A stretch of 13,887 nucleotides of DNA. Source: Thermoplasmatota archaeon. Lineage in GTDB: Archaea > Thermoplasmatota > E2 > JACPAO01 > JAHFTW01. Shown here piece by piece: positions 1-6,047 of the stretch; position 1 is the first letter of the stretch, and every line of letters begins with the position of its first letter. Position numbers and translations under genes: made by a program. Below the pieces are notes generated by a model. It was given only the letters and a program-made list of their open reading frames with translations. It was not told the origin of the DNA and did not search any database. The stretch spans positions 1 through 13,887 of the forward strand of contig JANQNI010000096.1 in assembly GCA_028289805.1 (NCBI GenBank), read 5' to 3'.

Positions 1-549
1 GCCGTGCCCGTCCTGCGCGCCGACGGCCGCCGCCTGCCGTTTCCCGACGGCCACTTCGACGCCGCCGTGTGCAACCTCGTCCTGCTCTGGTCGCCCGACC
101 CGGCCCGCGTCGTGGCCGAGATGGCCCGCGTGGTGCGCCCCGGCGGCGTCGTGCTGTGCGCCATGGAGCCCGACTACGGCGGCAAGGTCCACTGGCCCGA
201 GAACCCCCTCATCGACCTGGTCTTCCGCGGCGACGGCATCCGCAGGCGCGGCGGCGACCCCCACGCGGGCCGCAAGCTGCGCGACCACATGGCGCGCGCC
301 GGACTGCAGGCGGAGGTGGGCATCGGCAACCTGGAGGTGCTGTCGCCCGCCGAGGACCTGGACCTGTGGCGGCGGCAGCGCGGGCACTACCGGCGGCTGC
401 TGGAGGAGGCCGGCTTCGGGCCCGGCGCCGTGGACGACTGGGAGCGCGAGTACGTGCAGGCCCTGGGCGACGGCGTGCAGCTCAGTTGGTTCCCGATCTT
501 CCACGCCCTCGGCCGCAAGCCGGCCCCCGGCGACGCCGCCCGGCCGTGA
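1..549 (+). CDS. Class I SAM-dependent methyltransferase, 5'-truncated by the window
   Basis: The frame is open from base 1 to a TGA at 547-549, giving 182 visible residues. The glycine-rich SAM-binding motif I lies upstream of the window. What remains fits the second half of a Methyltransf_11/UbiE-like Rossmann domain: an acidic-residue/LPFPDGHFD segment (the strand after motif II), then LVLLWSPDP (motif IV region), then a helix and RVVRPGGVVLCAMEPD (motif VI strand). A C-terminal part of about 110 residues, rich in Arg and Trp, probably forms the substrate lid. The substrate cannot be told from this sequence. The GTG at position 4 is internal to the fold and is unlikely to be the true start. 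The gene converges on the HTH-CBS gene with only 6 bp between the stop codons. Confidence 0.85.
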   Translation, partial: AVPVLRADGRRLPFPDGHFDAAVCNLVLLWSPDPARVVAEMARVVRPGGVVLCAMEPDYGGKVHWPENPLIDLVFRGDGIRRRGGDPHAGRKLRDHMARAGLQAEVGIGNLEVLSPAEDLDLWRRQRGHYRRLLEEAGFGPGAVDDWEREYVQALGDGVQLSWFPIFHALGRKPAPGDAARP

Positions 550-555
550 GCCCGG

Positions 556-1110
556 TCACCACAGGTCGGACTTGGTGACGACGCCGACCATGCGCCCCTC
601 GTGGACCACCAGCACCGCCTCCGCGCGGCGCAGCAGCTCCACCAGCGCCGGACGCGGCGTCTCGGGATCCACCGTGGGGAAGCTGTCGCCCATCACCATG
701 CGCACCGGCTGCCGCTTCAGCGCGGCCAGGTCGGCGCCCTCCTCGATGCGCTCCAGGAGGGCGGACTCGGACAGGCTGCCGACGGGGACGCCCCGGTCCA
801 GCACGGGCAGTTGGCTGAAGCCGCGCTCCTTCATGCGCGCCAGCGCCTCCCCCAGGTCCTCGTCCGGCTCGGCCCAGACGGGGTTGCGCTGCATCAGCCG
901 CCCCGCCTGCTCCTCCTCGGCCGCACCCACCCGCTCCAGCGCCTCCACGATGCGGCGCACCGTCTCGTAGCTCGGGTTGACGCGGCCCCGCTCCAGCTTC
1001 GCCACCAGGCTCTGGCTCGTGCCCGCCGCCCGCGCCAGCTCCGCCTGGGACAGGTCCAGCAGGACGCGCTTGCGGCGGATGTTGCGCACGACCACGTCGA
1101 GGGGGAGCAC
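556..1110 (-). CDS. HTH (Xre-type) transcriptional regulator with two C-terminal CBS domains
   Basis: The product is 184 residues. Residues 5-60 form an Xre/HTH_3 DNA-binding domain (LSQAELARAAGTSQSLVAKLE carries the recognition helix, followed by NPSYETVRRI). CBS domain 1 is about 71-122 and CBS domain 2 about 137-184, ending exactly at the CBS signature GVVTKSDLW. CBS 2 keeps the Thr/Asp pair typical of nucleotide ribose binding; CBS 1 has the weaker GSLSESALL. This HTH-CBS-CBS layout matches the archaeal COG3620 type, whose CBS pair is expected to sense an adenosyl compound such as AMP or SAM (inference). The frame stays open to 1323, but I chose the GTG at 1110: a TATA-like CGAATATACG lies about 27 nt upstream, and residues encoded beyond it look non-coding. 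The gene is divergent from the MTHFR-like gene, which it may regulate along with itself. Confidence 0.88.
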   Translation of the reverse strand: MLPLDVVVRNIRRKRVLLDLSQAELARAAGTSQSLVAKLERGRVNPSYETVRRIVEALERVGAAEEEQAGRLMQRNPVWAEPDEDLGEALARMKERGFSQLPVLDRGVPVGSLSESALLERIEEGADLAALKRQPVRMVMGDSFPTVDPETPRPALVELLRRAEAVLVVHEGRMVGVVTKSDLW

Positions 1111-1130
1111 GGACGCACTACCGACCGGTC

Positions 1131-1141
1131 GCGTATATTCG
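1131..1141 (-). promoter_or_regulatory. TATA box for the HTH-CBS gene
   Basis: The minus strand reads CGAATATACGC, an A/T island in a very GC-rich region. It is centred about 27 nt upstream of the GTG at 1110, the expected TATA-to-start distance if transcription begins at the start codon. The preceding CCAAA could serve as a B-recognition element. Inferred from position and base composition only. Confidence 0.6.
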
Positions 1142-1164
1142 TTTGGGAATATTCTGGGCAGTGG

Positions 1165-1173
1165 ACAATATTG
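1165..1173 (+). promoter_or_regulatory. TATA box for the MTHFR-like gene
   Basis: ACAATATTG is centred about 27 nt upstream of the GTG at 1196, again fitting a leaderless transcript. The core CAATATTG is itself a perfect 8-bp palindrome, so the same bases could be an operator half. Confidence 0.6.
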
Positions 1174-1195
1174 GCGATGCGCACGGAGTACCGGC

Positions 1196-2107
1196 GTGGA
1201 CTTCCGCAGCGGCACCCCCCTGCTCTTCGAGGCGCTCCCCCCCGCCGCCGACGCCCCCGACGAGGTGGTCCGAAACGCCGCCGACCGCCTCGCCCCCCTG
1301 CACGGCCTCGCCACCGCCGTCAACGTCCCCGAGGTCCTCGGCAGCGTCTACCACCCCATGGAGGCCCGCGACTTCGCCCTCCAGCTGCAACGCACCGTCG
1401 GCGTCCCCGCCGTCGTCAACCGCGTCACCGTCCACCACGACGCCCCAGCCCTCCAGGCGTGGCTGCGGGAGACCTGGCGCCTCGGCGTCGACCGCGTCGT
1501 CTTCGTCGGCGGCGACCGCCACACCGAATCCTACCCCGGCCTCGGCGTCGGCGACGCCCTGCGCCTCGCGGCGGGCGACCCCCACGCCCCCGACGCCGTG
1601 CCGGGCGCCCTCGGCGCCATCACCATCCCCACCCGCCGCCGGCCCACGTTCGACGAACCCGAGCGCATCCTGCGCAAGCAGGCCGCCGGCGCCCAGTACG
1701 CCCTGAGCCAGATCCTCCTGGAGCCCGACCACGCGCGGAGCCTCCACCACGACCTCGCCCGCGCCAGCCACCGGGCGGGCGTCGAACCCCTGCCCATCGT
1801 GTGGAGCCTCGCCCCCGTGGCGCGCCGCAAGGACCTGCGGTTCCTGGAGTGGCTCGGCGTCCACGTCCCCAAGGACGTGCGGGCGCACCTGCGCGACGCC
1901 CCCGACGAGCAGGCGCGCATCCGGCGCAGCCACGCCGTCAACGAGGCCGTCCTCCGGGACCTGCTGGCGCACGCCGAGGAGGGCGGCTCGCCCGTCGGCG
2001 TGTGCGTGGAGCACGTCATGCAGAACAACGTCGACGCCGCGCTCGCACTGCTGGAGCGGGCGCGGGACGTGGTGCGAGAGTTCCGCGGCGTGGCCGTGGT
2101 GGCCTAG
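1196..2107 (+). CDS. Methylenetetrahydrofolate reductase-like TIM-barrel protein
   Basis: The product is 303 residues, the usual length of a single-domain MetF-type MTHFR. Family marks in order: FEALPP at 11-16, matching canonical FEFFPP with the catalytic Glu (E12 here); VVFVGGDRH at 101-109, matching the LRGD motif that contacts the flavin; KQAAGAQYALSQ at 161-172, matching KxDAGAxxxxTQ; and LPIVWSLAP at 199-207 followed by GVHVPKDV at 221-228, matching the GIMPI...VP region. The C-terminus has GVCVEHVMQNN at 268-278 rather than the canonical HFYTLN segment, so this is a divergent branch. The family reduces methylene-THF (or an archaeal pterin analogue) to the methyl form for methionine synthesis; the cofactor here is unknown. 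The GTG start is chosen because the TATA-like box sits about 27 nt upstream and similarity begins right after it. The frame is open further upstream, but over the opposing HTH-CBS gene. Confidence 0.78.
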   Translation: MDFRSGTPLLFEALPPAADAPDEVVRNAADRLAPLHGLATAVNVPEVLGSVYHPMEARDFALQLQRTVGVPAVVNRVTVHHDAPALQAWLRETWRLGVDRVVFVGGDRHTESYPGLGVGDALRLAAGDPHAPDAVPGALGAITIPTRRRPTFDEPERILRKQAAGAQYALSQILLEPDHARSLHHDLARASHRAGVEPLPIVWSLAPVARRKDLRFLEWLGVHVPKDVRAHLRDAPDEQARIRRSHAVNEAVLRDLLAHAEEGGSPVGVCVEHVMQNNVDAALALLERARDVVREFRGVAVVA

Positions 2108-2108
2108 C

Positions 2109-2129
2109 AAGGGAGGAGGGGAGAAGGAG
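2109..2129 (-). terminator. Pyrimidine-tract terminator of aEF1B
   Basis: The plus strand is an unbroken 21-base purine run, so the minus-strand transcript is C/U-only here, starting about 20 nt past the aEF1B stop. Archaeal termination commonly uses U-rich stretches; this mixed C/U tract may be the equivalent in a GC-rich genome. It lies in the 41-bp gap between two convergent genes. Confidence 0.4.
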
Positions 2130-2148
2130 CCAGGCGGATCGGACGCGC

Positions 2149-2418
2149 CTAGATGACGCGGCCCATCTCGAGCAGCTCGGCGCCCTGGACGCCCTCGACG
2201 CCGAGGACGATCTCCTCGATCTTGTCGTTGTTGCCCTCCTCGTCCTCGACGACGATGGTGGTCTCCAGCGCCTTCATGCCGAAGGCGAACGGGACGGCGA
2301 CGCAGCCCTTCAGCGTGGCGAAACTGGGCATGGCGGCGTCGAGGGCCTTCTGGAGGTTGTCGAGGTCCACCTCGGGACTCTCGGGCATGACGCGGTACTT
2401 GATGAGGACTTCACCCAT
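2149..2418 (-). CDS. Archaeal elongation factor 1-beta (aEF1B), guanine nucleotide exchange factor of EF-1 alpha
   Basis: The product is 89 residues, full length for the archaeal family (EF1_GNE ferredoxin-like fold only, without the eukaryotic N-terminal extension). Diagnostic features are the start MGEVLIKYRVMPESPEVDL, the central VAVPFAFGMKALETTIVVEDEEG with its family-typical PFAFGxKAL core, and the end VQGAELLEMGRVI. It promotes GDP release from aEF1A during translation in the cytosol. In many euryarchaea a small zinc-ribbon gene precedes this one; no CxxC-bearing frame is seen in the 158 bp upstream, where the divergent lipoprotein gene begins instead. The start ATG at 2418 is fixed by family similarity, with the weak A/T island CTGAAAACG about 27 nt upstream. 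Confidence 0.95.
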   Translation of the reverse strand: MGEVLIKYRVMPESPEVDLDNLQKALDAAMPSFATLKGCVAVPFAFGMKALETTIVVEDEEGNNDKIEEIVLGVEGVQGAELLEMGRVI

Positions 2419-2440
2419 GGGACGCGGCGAGTCGCGGCGG

Positions 2441-2450
2441 CGTTTTCAGG
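2441..2450 (-). promoter_or_regulatory. Possible TATA element for aEF1B
   Basis: The minus strand reads CCTGAAAACG, the only A/T-rich patch near the gene, centred about 27 nt upstream of the ATG at 2418. It is a weak match to a TATA box; the call rests on the spacing repeated across the window. Confidence 0.35.
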
Positions 2451-2544
2451 TTGTGGGTGGCCGTCGTGCGCCGCCACGCCCGACGGCGCCACGGTAACCT
2501 TCCACCCCGGCGCTTCGCGGGCGCCCCGCCGCCGACGGGAAGAA

Positions 2545-2553
2545 CCTTCAAAC
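2545..2553 (+). promoter_or_regulatory. Possible TATA element for the LVIVD lipoprotein
   Basis: CCTTCAAAC is an A/T-richer patch centred about 28 nt upstream of the ATG at 2577. The sequence match is weak; the spacing fits leaderless initiation. Confidence 0.35.
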
Positions 2554-2576
2554 GCGCGACGCCGTGGGCAGGGCCC

Positions 2577-4211
2577 ATGAAGAGCCTGCGCGCGACCGCG
2601 TGGACCGCCCTGCTGCTGGCGGTGGCGTTCTCCGGTTGCATCTCCAGCGACGAACCGCCCGCCGAAGAACCCGTCCTGCCGCCGGCGCCCGGCGTCGGCA
2701 CCGACTGGGCCCGGCAGGCCGTCTTCGGCCCCGACTTCCTCGACTTCGGCGTCGGCGACCCCGTCGCGCACGACCACAGCGACCGCAGCCTGCACCGGTT
2801 CCAGACCGACAACTTCCGTCTCGTGGGCTGGGACCCCCTGACGACGCAGCGCCACGGCGCCAGCGCCGGCGGGTACTACTGCGGCGAGGTCAGCTCGGAG
2901 GGCGACCGCCGCCTCGCCGTCGTCAACTCCTTCACGAGCACCGTCGCCATGGTCGTCATGGACGTCACCGACCCCGCCGCCCCGGAGTTCCTCGGGGAGC
3001 TGGTGCTGGAGAACACCCAGGTCTACGACTCCGCCATCACCGCCGACGGCAGCTTCGCCGTCCTGGCCACCAGCCCCCTGGCCACCATCACGCACGAGGA
3101 CCAGCAGACGCCGCCCGGCCTCGACCTGGACGTGCCGGAGGTCCACGCCGTGCGCGCCTCCTGGACCGACGCCTGCGGGCAAACGTTCCAGGGCCCCCTC
3201 GACGTGGTGCCCTTCGACAGCGGCGTGGCCCTCGTGGACCTGCGCGACCCCACCGTGCCCGCCGTCGCCGACTTCGTCCCCCAGCCGGCCCTCGGACCCC
3301 ACTCCGTCTCCGCCACGCGCATCGACGGCACCGACTACGTCCTGGCCAGCACCACGAACCTCGTCTACTCGGGCTCCTTCTTCTCGTTCTTCACGGTCGA
3401 CGTGCTGCCCGGCGACGTCGCCAAGCTCACCCCCTACGGCGAGGTCAGCGCCCACTACGCCTGCGAGGACTGCGAGACCCCCGACGACCCGCTGGACGTG
3501 CTGAACCTCCTCAACGGCCACGTCGACGGCACCCTCTACAAGCACCCCGTCACCGGCGAGGTCATCGCCCACCTGGCCAACTGGGACGCCGGCCTGCTCA
3601 CGGTGCGCCTCGACGGCCCCGGCCAAATCACCCAGCTCGGCACCTGGGGCGCCTTCGACCCCAGCCGCGGCACCTCCGCCACCGGCGCCATCCACTCCGC
3701 GTACCCCCTGCCGGAGGCCCGCGACGGCCGCCACTACACCATCACCGGCCAGGAGGTCGGCGGCAGCATCAACACCACCACGGACAAGCGCCCCACGGGG
3801 CAGATGGTCCTGCTGGACACCACCGACCCCGCCGCCCCCGAACCGGTGGCGCGCTGGACGATCCCGGTGGACTTCGTCTGGAGCGGCGACCTGCACTTCA
3901 GCACCCACTACGCCACCATGCAGGGCGACACCCTCTTCGTCGCCACCTACCACGGCGGCCTCTGGGCCGCCGACGCCAGCCCCGAGCACTGGCCCGACCT
4001 GCCGACCACCGGCGTCTTCCTGCCCAGCAACGACCCGCCCGGCGGCGCCGTCACCGACACCGCCTACGCCCCCTACGTCCTCGAGGTGCTGGACCTGGAC
4101 GGGGAGCACCTGCTGGTCTACGACGGCACCAGCGGCGCCTACACCGTGGCCTTCGACGAGGACATGGAGATCCAGGCGGCGCCAGCGCTGGAGCAGACGT
4201 TCATCGGCTGA
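2577..4211 (+). CDS. LVIVD-repeat beta-propeller lipoprotein
   Basis: The product is 544 residues. The N-terminus MKSLRATAWTALLLAVAFSGC has a charged start, a hydrophobic stretch and a lipobox (FSGC) with Cys21 as the likely lipid-anchor residue, so the protein should face outward on the membrane. The body has LVIVD-type repeats with the pattern hydrophobic-x-D-hydrophobic-TDPAAPE: VVMDVTDPAAPEFLGEL, VALVDLRDPTVPAVADF and MVLLDTTDPAAPEPVARW, each followed by aromatic and Gly-rich strands (for example LFVATYHGGLWAADA). These repeats predict a beta-propeller, often a binding or scaffold module. A CEDCET segment in the middle could be a disulfide or metal site. The start is the first ATG before the signal sequence; the frame upstream is open but Arg/Pro-rich noise. 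The function is not known. It faces away from aEF1B and stands apart from the downstream envelope island on the other strand. Confidence 0.82.
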   Translation: MKSLRATAWTALLLAVAFSGCISSDEPPAEEPVLPPAPGVGTDWARQAVFGPDFLDFGVGDPVAHDHSDRSLHRFQTDNFRLVGWDPLTTQRHGASAGGYYCGEVSSEGDRRLAVVNSFTSTVAMVVMDVTDPAAPEFLGELVLENTQVYDSAITADGSFAVLATSPLATITHEDQQTPPGLDLDVPEVHAVRASWTDACGQTFQGPLDVVPFDSGVALVDLRDPTVPAVADFVPQPALGPHSVSATRIDGTDYVLASTTNLVYSGSFFSFFTVDVLPGDVAKLTPYGEVSAHYACEDCETPDDPLDVLNLLNGHVDGTLYKHPVTGEVIAHLANWDAGLLTVRLDGPGQITQLGTWGAFDPSRGTSATGAIHSAYPLPEARDGRHYTITGQEVGGSINTTTDKRPTGQMVLLDTTDPAAPEPVARWTIPVDFVWSGDLHFSTHYATMQGDTLFVATYHGGLWAADASPEHWPDLPTTGVFLPSNDPPGGAVTDTAYAPYVLEVLDLDGEHLLVYDGTSGAYTVAFDEDMEIQAAPALEQTFIG

Positions 4212-4220
4212 ACCCCAGCC

Positions 4221-4238
4221 CGCCCCGCAACCGGGGCG
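4221..4238 (+). terminator. GC hairpin after the LVIVD lipoprotein gene
   Basis: A perfect 7-bp stem (CGCCCCG / CGGGGCG) with a 4-base loop begins 10 nt after the stop codon. There is no T tract behind it, so it may be a transcript-end stabiliser rather than an intrinsic terminator. Confidence 0.4.
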
Positions 4239-4272
4239 CCAGCGCGGCCGGCGGCGCCAAGGCCCCGCCCGT

Positions 4273-4431
4273 TCACGCGCCGGACGGGCCCCGACCCCAC
4301 CGGGCGCAGCCGCTGGAACAGGCCACGGGGCACGGCGCCCCGGCACGCAGGGGCCGCAGGCTGCGCGTCGGCAGCAGGCTCGCCACGAACGTCGCCGCGA
4401 GGGTCAGCAACGCAACCAGACCGGCGTCCAT
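4273..4431 (-). CDS. Possible small membrane protein (52 aa)
   Basis: An ATG at 4431 opens a 52-residue frame with a hydrophobic N-terminal segment (about residues 4-20, GLVALLTLAATFVASLL), then a basic stretch (PTRSLRPLR), then a Cys-containing tail (CPVACSSGC) ending in TGA. Third codon positions are mostly G or C, like the neighbours. The A/T patch 4451-4460 is about 25 nt upstream, matching the local spacing rule. It would otherwise leave 279 bp empty between the LVIVD gene and the next gene. No family is recognised, and open frames of this length arise easily in GC-rich DNA, so this is only a candidate. Confidence 0.3.
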   Translation of the reverse strand: MDAGLVALLTLAATFVASLLPTRSLRPLRAGAPCPVACSSGCARWGRGPSGA

Positions 4432-4490
4432 GCACGAGGCAGCGGGCGGCAGAGTGAAACCGCGACGGGGGGCGACTCTTGCTTCTCCGG

Positions 4491-4811
4491 ATGCGCACCC
4501 TTGAAGCCCCGGCGCGCGCTTCGCCCCCCGTGGCCGACGACCTCCTCACGGAACTGCGCCGCCAGGGCAAGTCCATCCTGGACGACGCCCGCGCGACCCT
4601 GCGGGAGTGGACGGACGGCGAGGCCGAGGAACTGCTGCGGTTGGGCCAGGAGCGGCTGCGGGACGTGGCCGACGAAGTGCAGTTCCGCGTCGACCAGACC
4701 GTCGGCCGGGCGCTGGCGGAACACCCCGACCTGTACGCGGAGCTGCGGCGCGGCGCGCGGCGGTTGCAGCGGACGTGGGAGAAGGTAGCGCAGGACCTGG
4801 GACTGCGGTGA
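4491..4811 (+). CDS. Small helical protein of unknown function
   Basis: The product is 106 residues from the ATG at 4491; a TTG at 4479 would add four. After an Ala/Pro-rich start, almost the whole chain is amphipathic helix rich in Leu, Arg, Glu and Gln (DDLLTELRRQGKSILDDAR, EAEELLRLGQERLRDVADEV, DLYAELRRGARRLQRTWEKV), suggesting a helical bundle or coiled coil. There is no signal peptide or membrane segment, so a cytosolic protein is likely. Third positions are strongly G/C, which supports real coding. I do not recognise the family. It ends 2 bp before the stop of the oppositely oriented lipoprotein gene. Confidence 0.62.
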   Translation: MRTLEAPARASPPVADDLLTELRRQGKSILDDARATLREWTDGEAEELLRLGQERLRDVADEVQFRVDQTVGRALAEHPDLYAELRRGARRLQRTWEKVAQDLGLR

Positions 4812-4813
4812 AG

Positions 4814-5770
4814 CTACCCGTCCACCGCGTACGCGCCGTCCTCCAGGAACCGGTAGTCCTCCGGGGGCACGACGTTGTAGAAGACGTTCGTGTAGATGGT
4901 GAAGGACTGGTCGATGGCGGCGCCGGCGCCGGCGAGGCAGCTGAAGCTGACGACGCCGGGGATGTCGTCGGGGCAGATGCCTGAGTTGGTGCCCTCGATG
5001 CCGTCGGTGAAGACGCGCCAGGAGAACTCCTTGCCGGGGGTGTACATGGGGCTCTCTCCGGTCTCGGTCTCGTTGCCGTAGATGAGCGTCTCCTGGTCGA
5101 GTTGCAGGGTCAGGGGGGAGGCCCCGACGATGCGGACGGGGTCGAAGTCGCCGCCGTCCCAGACGCTGAAGGAGAGGGCGTCGCCGGCGGACTGGGTGCT
5201 CTCCCAGGTCAACTCGCCCTGAATCCAGTCGGGGTAGCCGTCGACGGGGAAGACGACGCTGTTGACGTCCGCCCCGGTGACGTCCTGCGTGCGCTGGCAC
5301 AGGGGAAAGGCCCCGGCGAAGAAGGAGACGTTGCAGACCATGTGCCCCTCGAACTGGAGCGCCTGCACGAACGGCGCCGTGGCGGCGTCACGCTCCAGTT
5401 GCACCTTGGTGACGGGCGGAGCGACCTCGTCGGCGACGACGGTGGCACTGGCCTGGACGGTGGCGAAGCCGGGCGCGCTGACGACGAGGAAGTAGGTGCC
5501 GGGCTCCAGGTCGAGGAAGACGAAGCCGCCGTTCTCGTCGGTGGTGGTTTCGAGGTCCAGGCTGTCGATGCGGACGACGGCGCCGACGACGGGGGTGATG
5601 CTGGTGTCCAGCACGACGCCGCGAATCCCGCCCTTGCCCTCCGCCGGCGGAGGCGTGGGCGGGACGTACCCCCCGTCTTGCGGAGATTCGGGGCCGTCCC
5701 CGTCGGCACATCCGGCGAGGGCGACGGAGGCGAGGGCGAGGAGAACCACGGGGGCGAGGGCAGGGCGCAT
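4814..5770 (-). CDS. Lipoprotein with carboxypeptidase-regulatory-like domain (paralog A of three)
   Basis: The product is 318 residues. The signal MRPALAPVVLLALASVALAGC has a clear lipobox (LAGC, Cys21), followed by a Gly/Pro/acid linker. About residues 48-115 form a carboxypeptidase-regulatory-like beta-sandwich: IRGVVLDTSITPVVGAVV, then TTTDENGGFVFLDLEPGTYFL and VSAPGFATVQ. The rest is a region shared with the two upstream genes: a Cys pair (VCNVSF and PLCQ), PDWIQGELTWESTQ, and a C-terminus with FYNVVPPEDYRFLEDG. This C-terminal region is not a domain I know. The protein should be lipid-anchored outside the membrane; adhesion or ligand binding is possible but unproven. It is last in the same-strand array, with its own A/T patch about 26 nt upstream of the ATG, and has a longer N-terminal linker than B and C. 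Confidence 0.85.
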   Translation of the reverse strand: MRPALAPVVLLALASVALAGCADGDGPESPQDGGYVPPTPPPAEGKGGIRGVVLDTSITPVVGAVVRIDSLDLETTTDENGGFVFLDLEPGTYFLVVSAPGFATVQASATVVADEVAPPVTKVQLERDAATAPFVQALQFEGHMVCNVSFFAGAFPLCQRTQDVTGADVNSVVFPVDGYPDWIQGELTWESTQSAGDALSFSVWDGGDFDPVRIVGASPLTLQLDQETLIYGNETETGESPMYTPGKEFSWRVFTDGIEGTNSGICPDDIPGVVSFSCLAGAGAAIDQSFTIYTNVFYNVVPPEDYRFLEDGAYAVDG

Positions 5771-5790
5771 GCACCCACCGCAGTCTGGGG

Positions 5791-5807
5791 GTGTTTCTTC
5801 GTTTCGG
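5791..5807 (-). promoter_or_regulatory. Possible TATA/BRE region for lipoprotein A
   Basis: The minus strand reads CCGAAACGAAGAAACAC, an A-rich island whose 3' half is centred about 26 nt upstream of the ATG at 5770. The upstream GAAAC could be a BRE. The fit is moderate; the call rests on composition and spacing. Confidence 0.45.
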
Positions 5808-5864
5808 TCGCGTTGGAGAAACCTGTAGCCCGCCGCGAACCCCTCCGGACCCCAGCCGACGGGG

Positions 5865-5880
5865 CCGTTGCATGCAACGG
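5865..5880. repeat. Perfect 16-bp palindrome in the A/B intergenic region
   Basis: CCGTTGCATGCAACGG is fully self-complementary with no spacer, and lies 95 bp upstream of lipoprotein A in the 277-bp gap after lipoprotein B. It contains more A/T than its surroundings. It could be an operator for a dimeric regulator. The rest of this gap holds the promoter patch of gene A and the terminator-like region of gene B, and no convincing gene. Confidence 0.5.
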
Positions 5881-6011
5881 TGCGGACTTGCTCGACGCGG
5901 GGCAGGAACGTGGGCCCGGCGAGGCCGACCCGGCTGAGGAACCGGCCGCCCTCCCGAATCGTTGGAGGCGCAACCAGCCCAGGCCGGAACGGGGCGCCAA
6001 GAACCAGCGTG

Positions 6012-6047
6012 CCCCCGAAGCGGGGGAGGAGACGAAGGGGGAGGGGT
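6012..6047 (-). terminator. Terminator-like pyrimidine tract and hairpin after lipoprotein B
   Basis: Just past the stop codon the minus strand is almost purely C and T for about 20 nt, then forms a hairpin with a CCCCCG stem and 3-base loop (6012-6026). This separates gene B from gene A transcriptionally, in line with gene A having its own promoter. Confidence 0.4.

Noticed and set aside
1111..1323. N-terminal extension of the HTH-CBS protein to an upstream start
   Set aside because: The added 71 residues show no domain, overlap the divergent MTHFR-like gene and would bury both promoters.
601..2580. A 659-codon open frame on the plus strand across the HTH-CBS and MTHFR-like genes
   Set aside because: Its translation is Arg/His/Pro-rich low-complexity sequence, typical of off-frame reading in GC-rich DNA, and it crosses genes with clear family motifs.
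2310..4346. A 678-codon antisense frame over the LVIVD lipoprotein
   Set aside because: Gly/Val/Ala/Asp repetitive translation, no domains, and wholly antisense to a gene with signal peptide and repeats.
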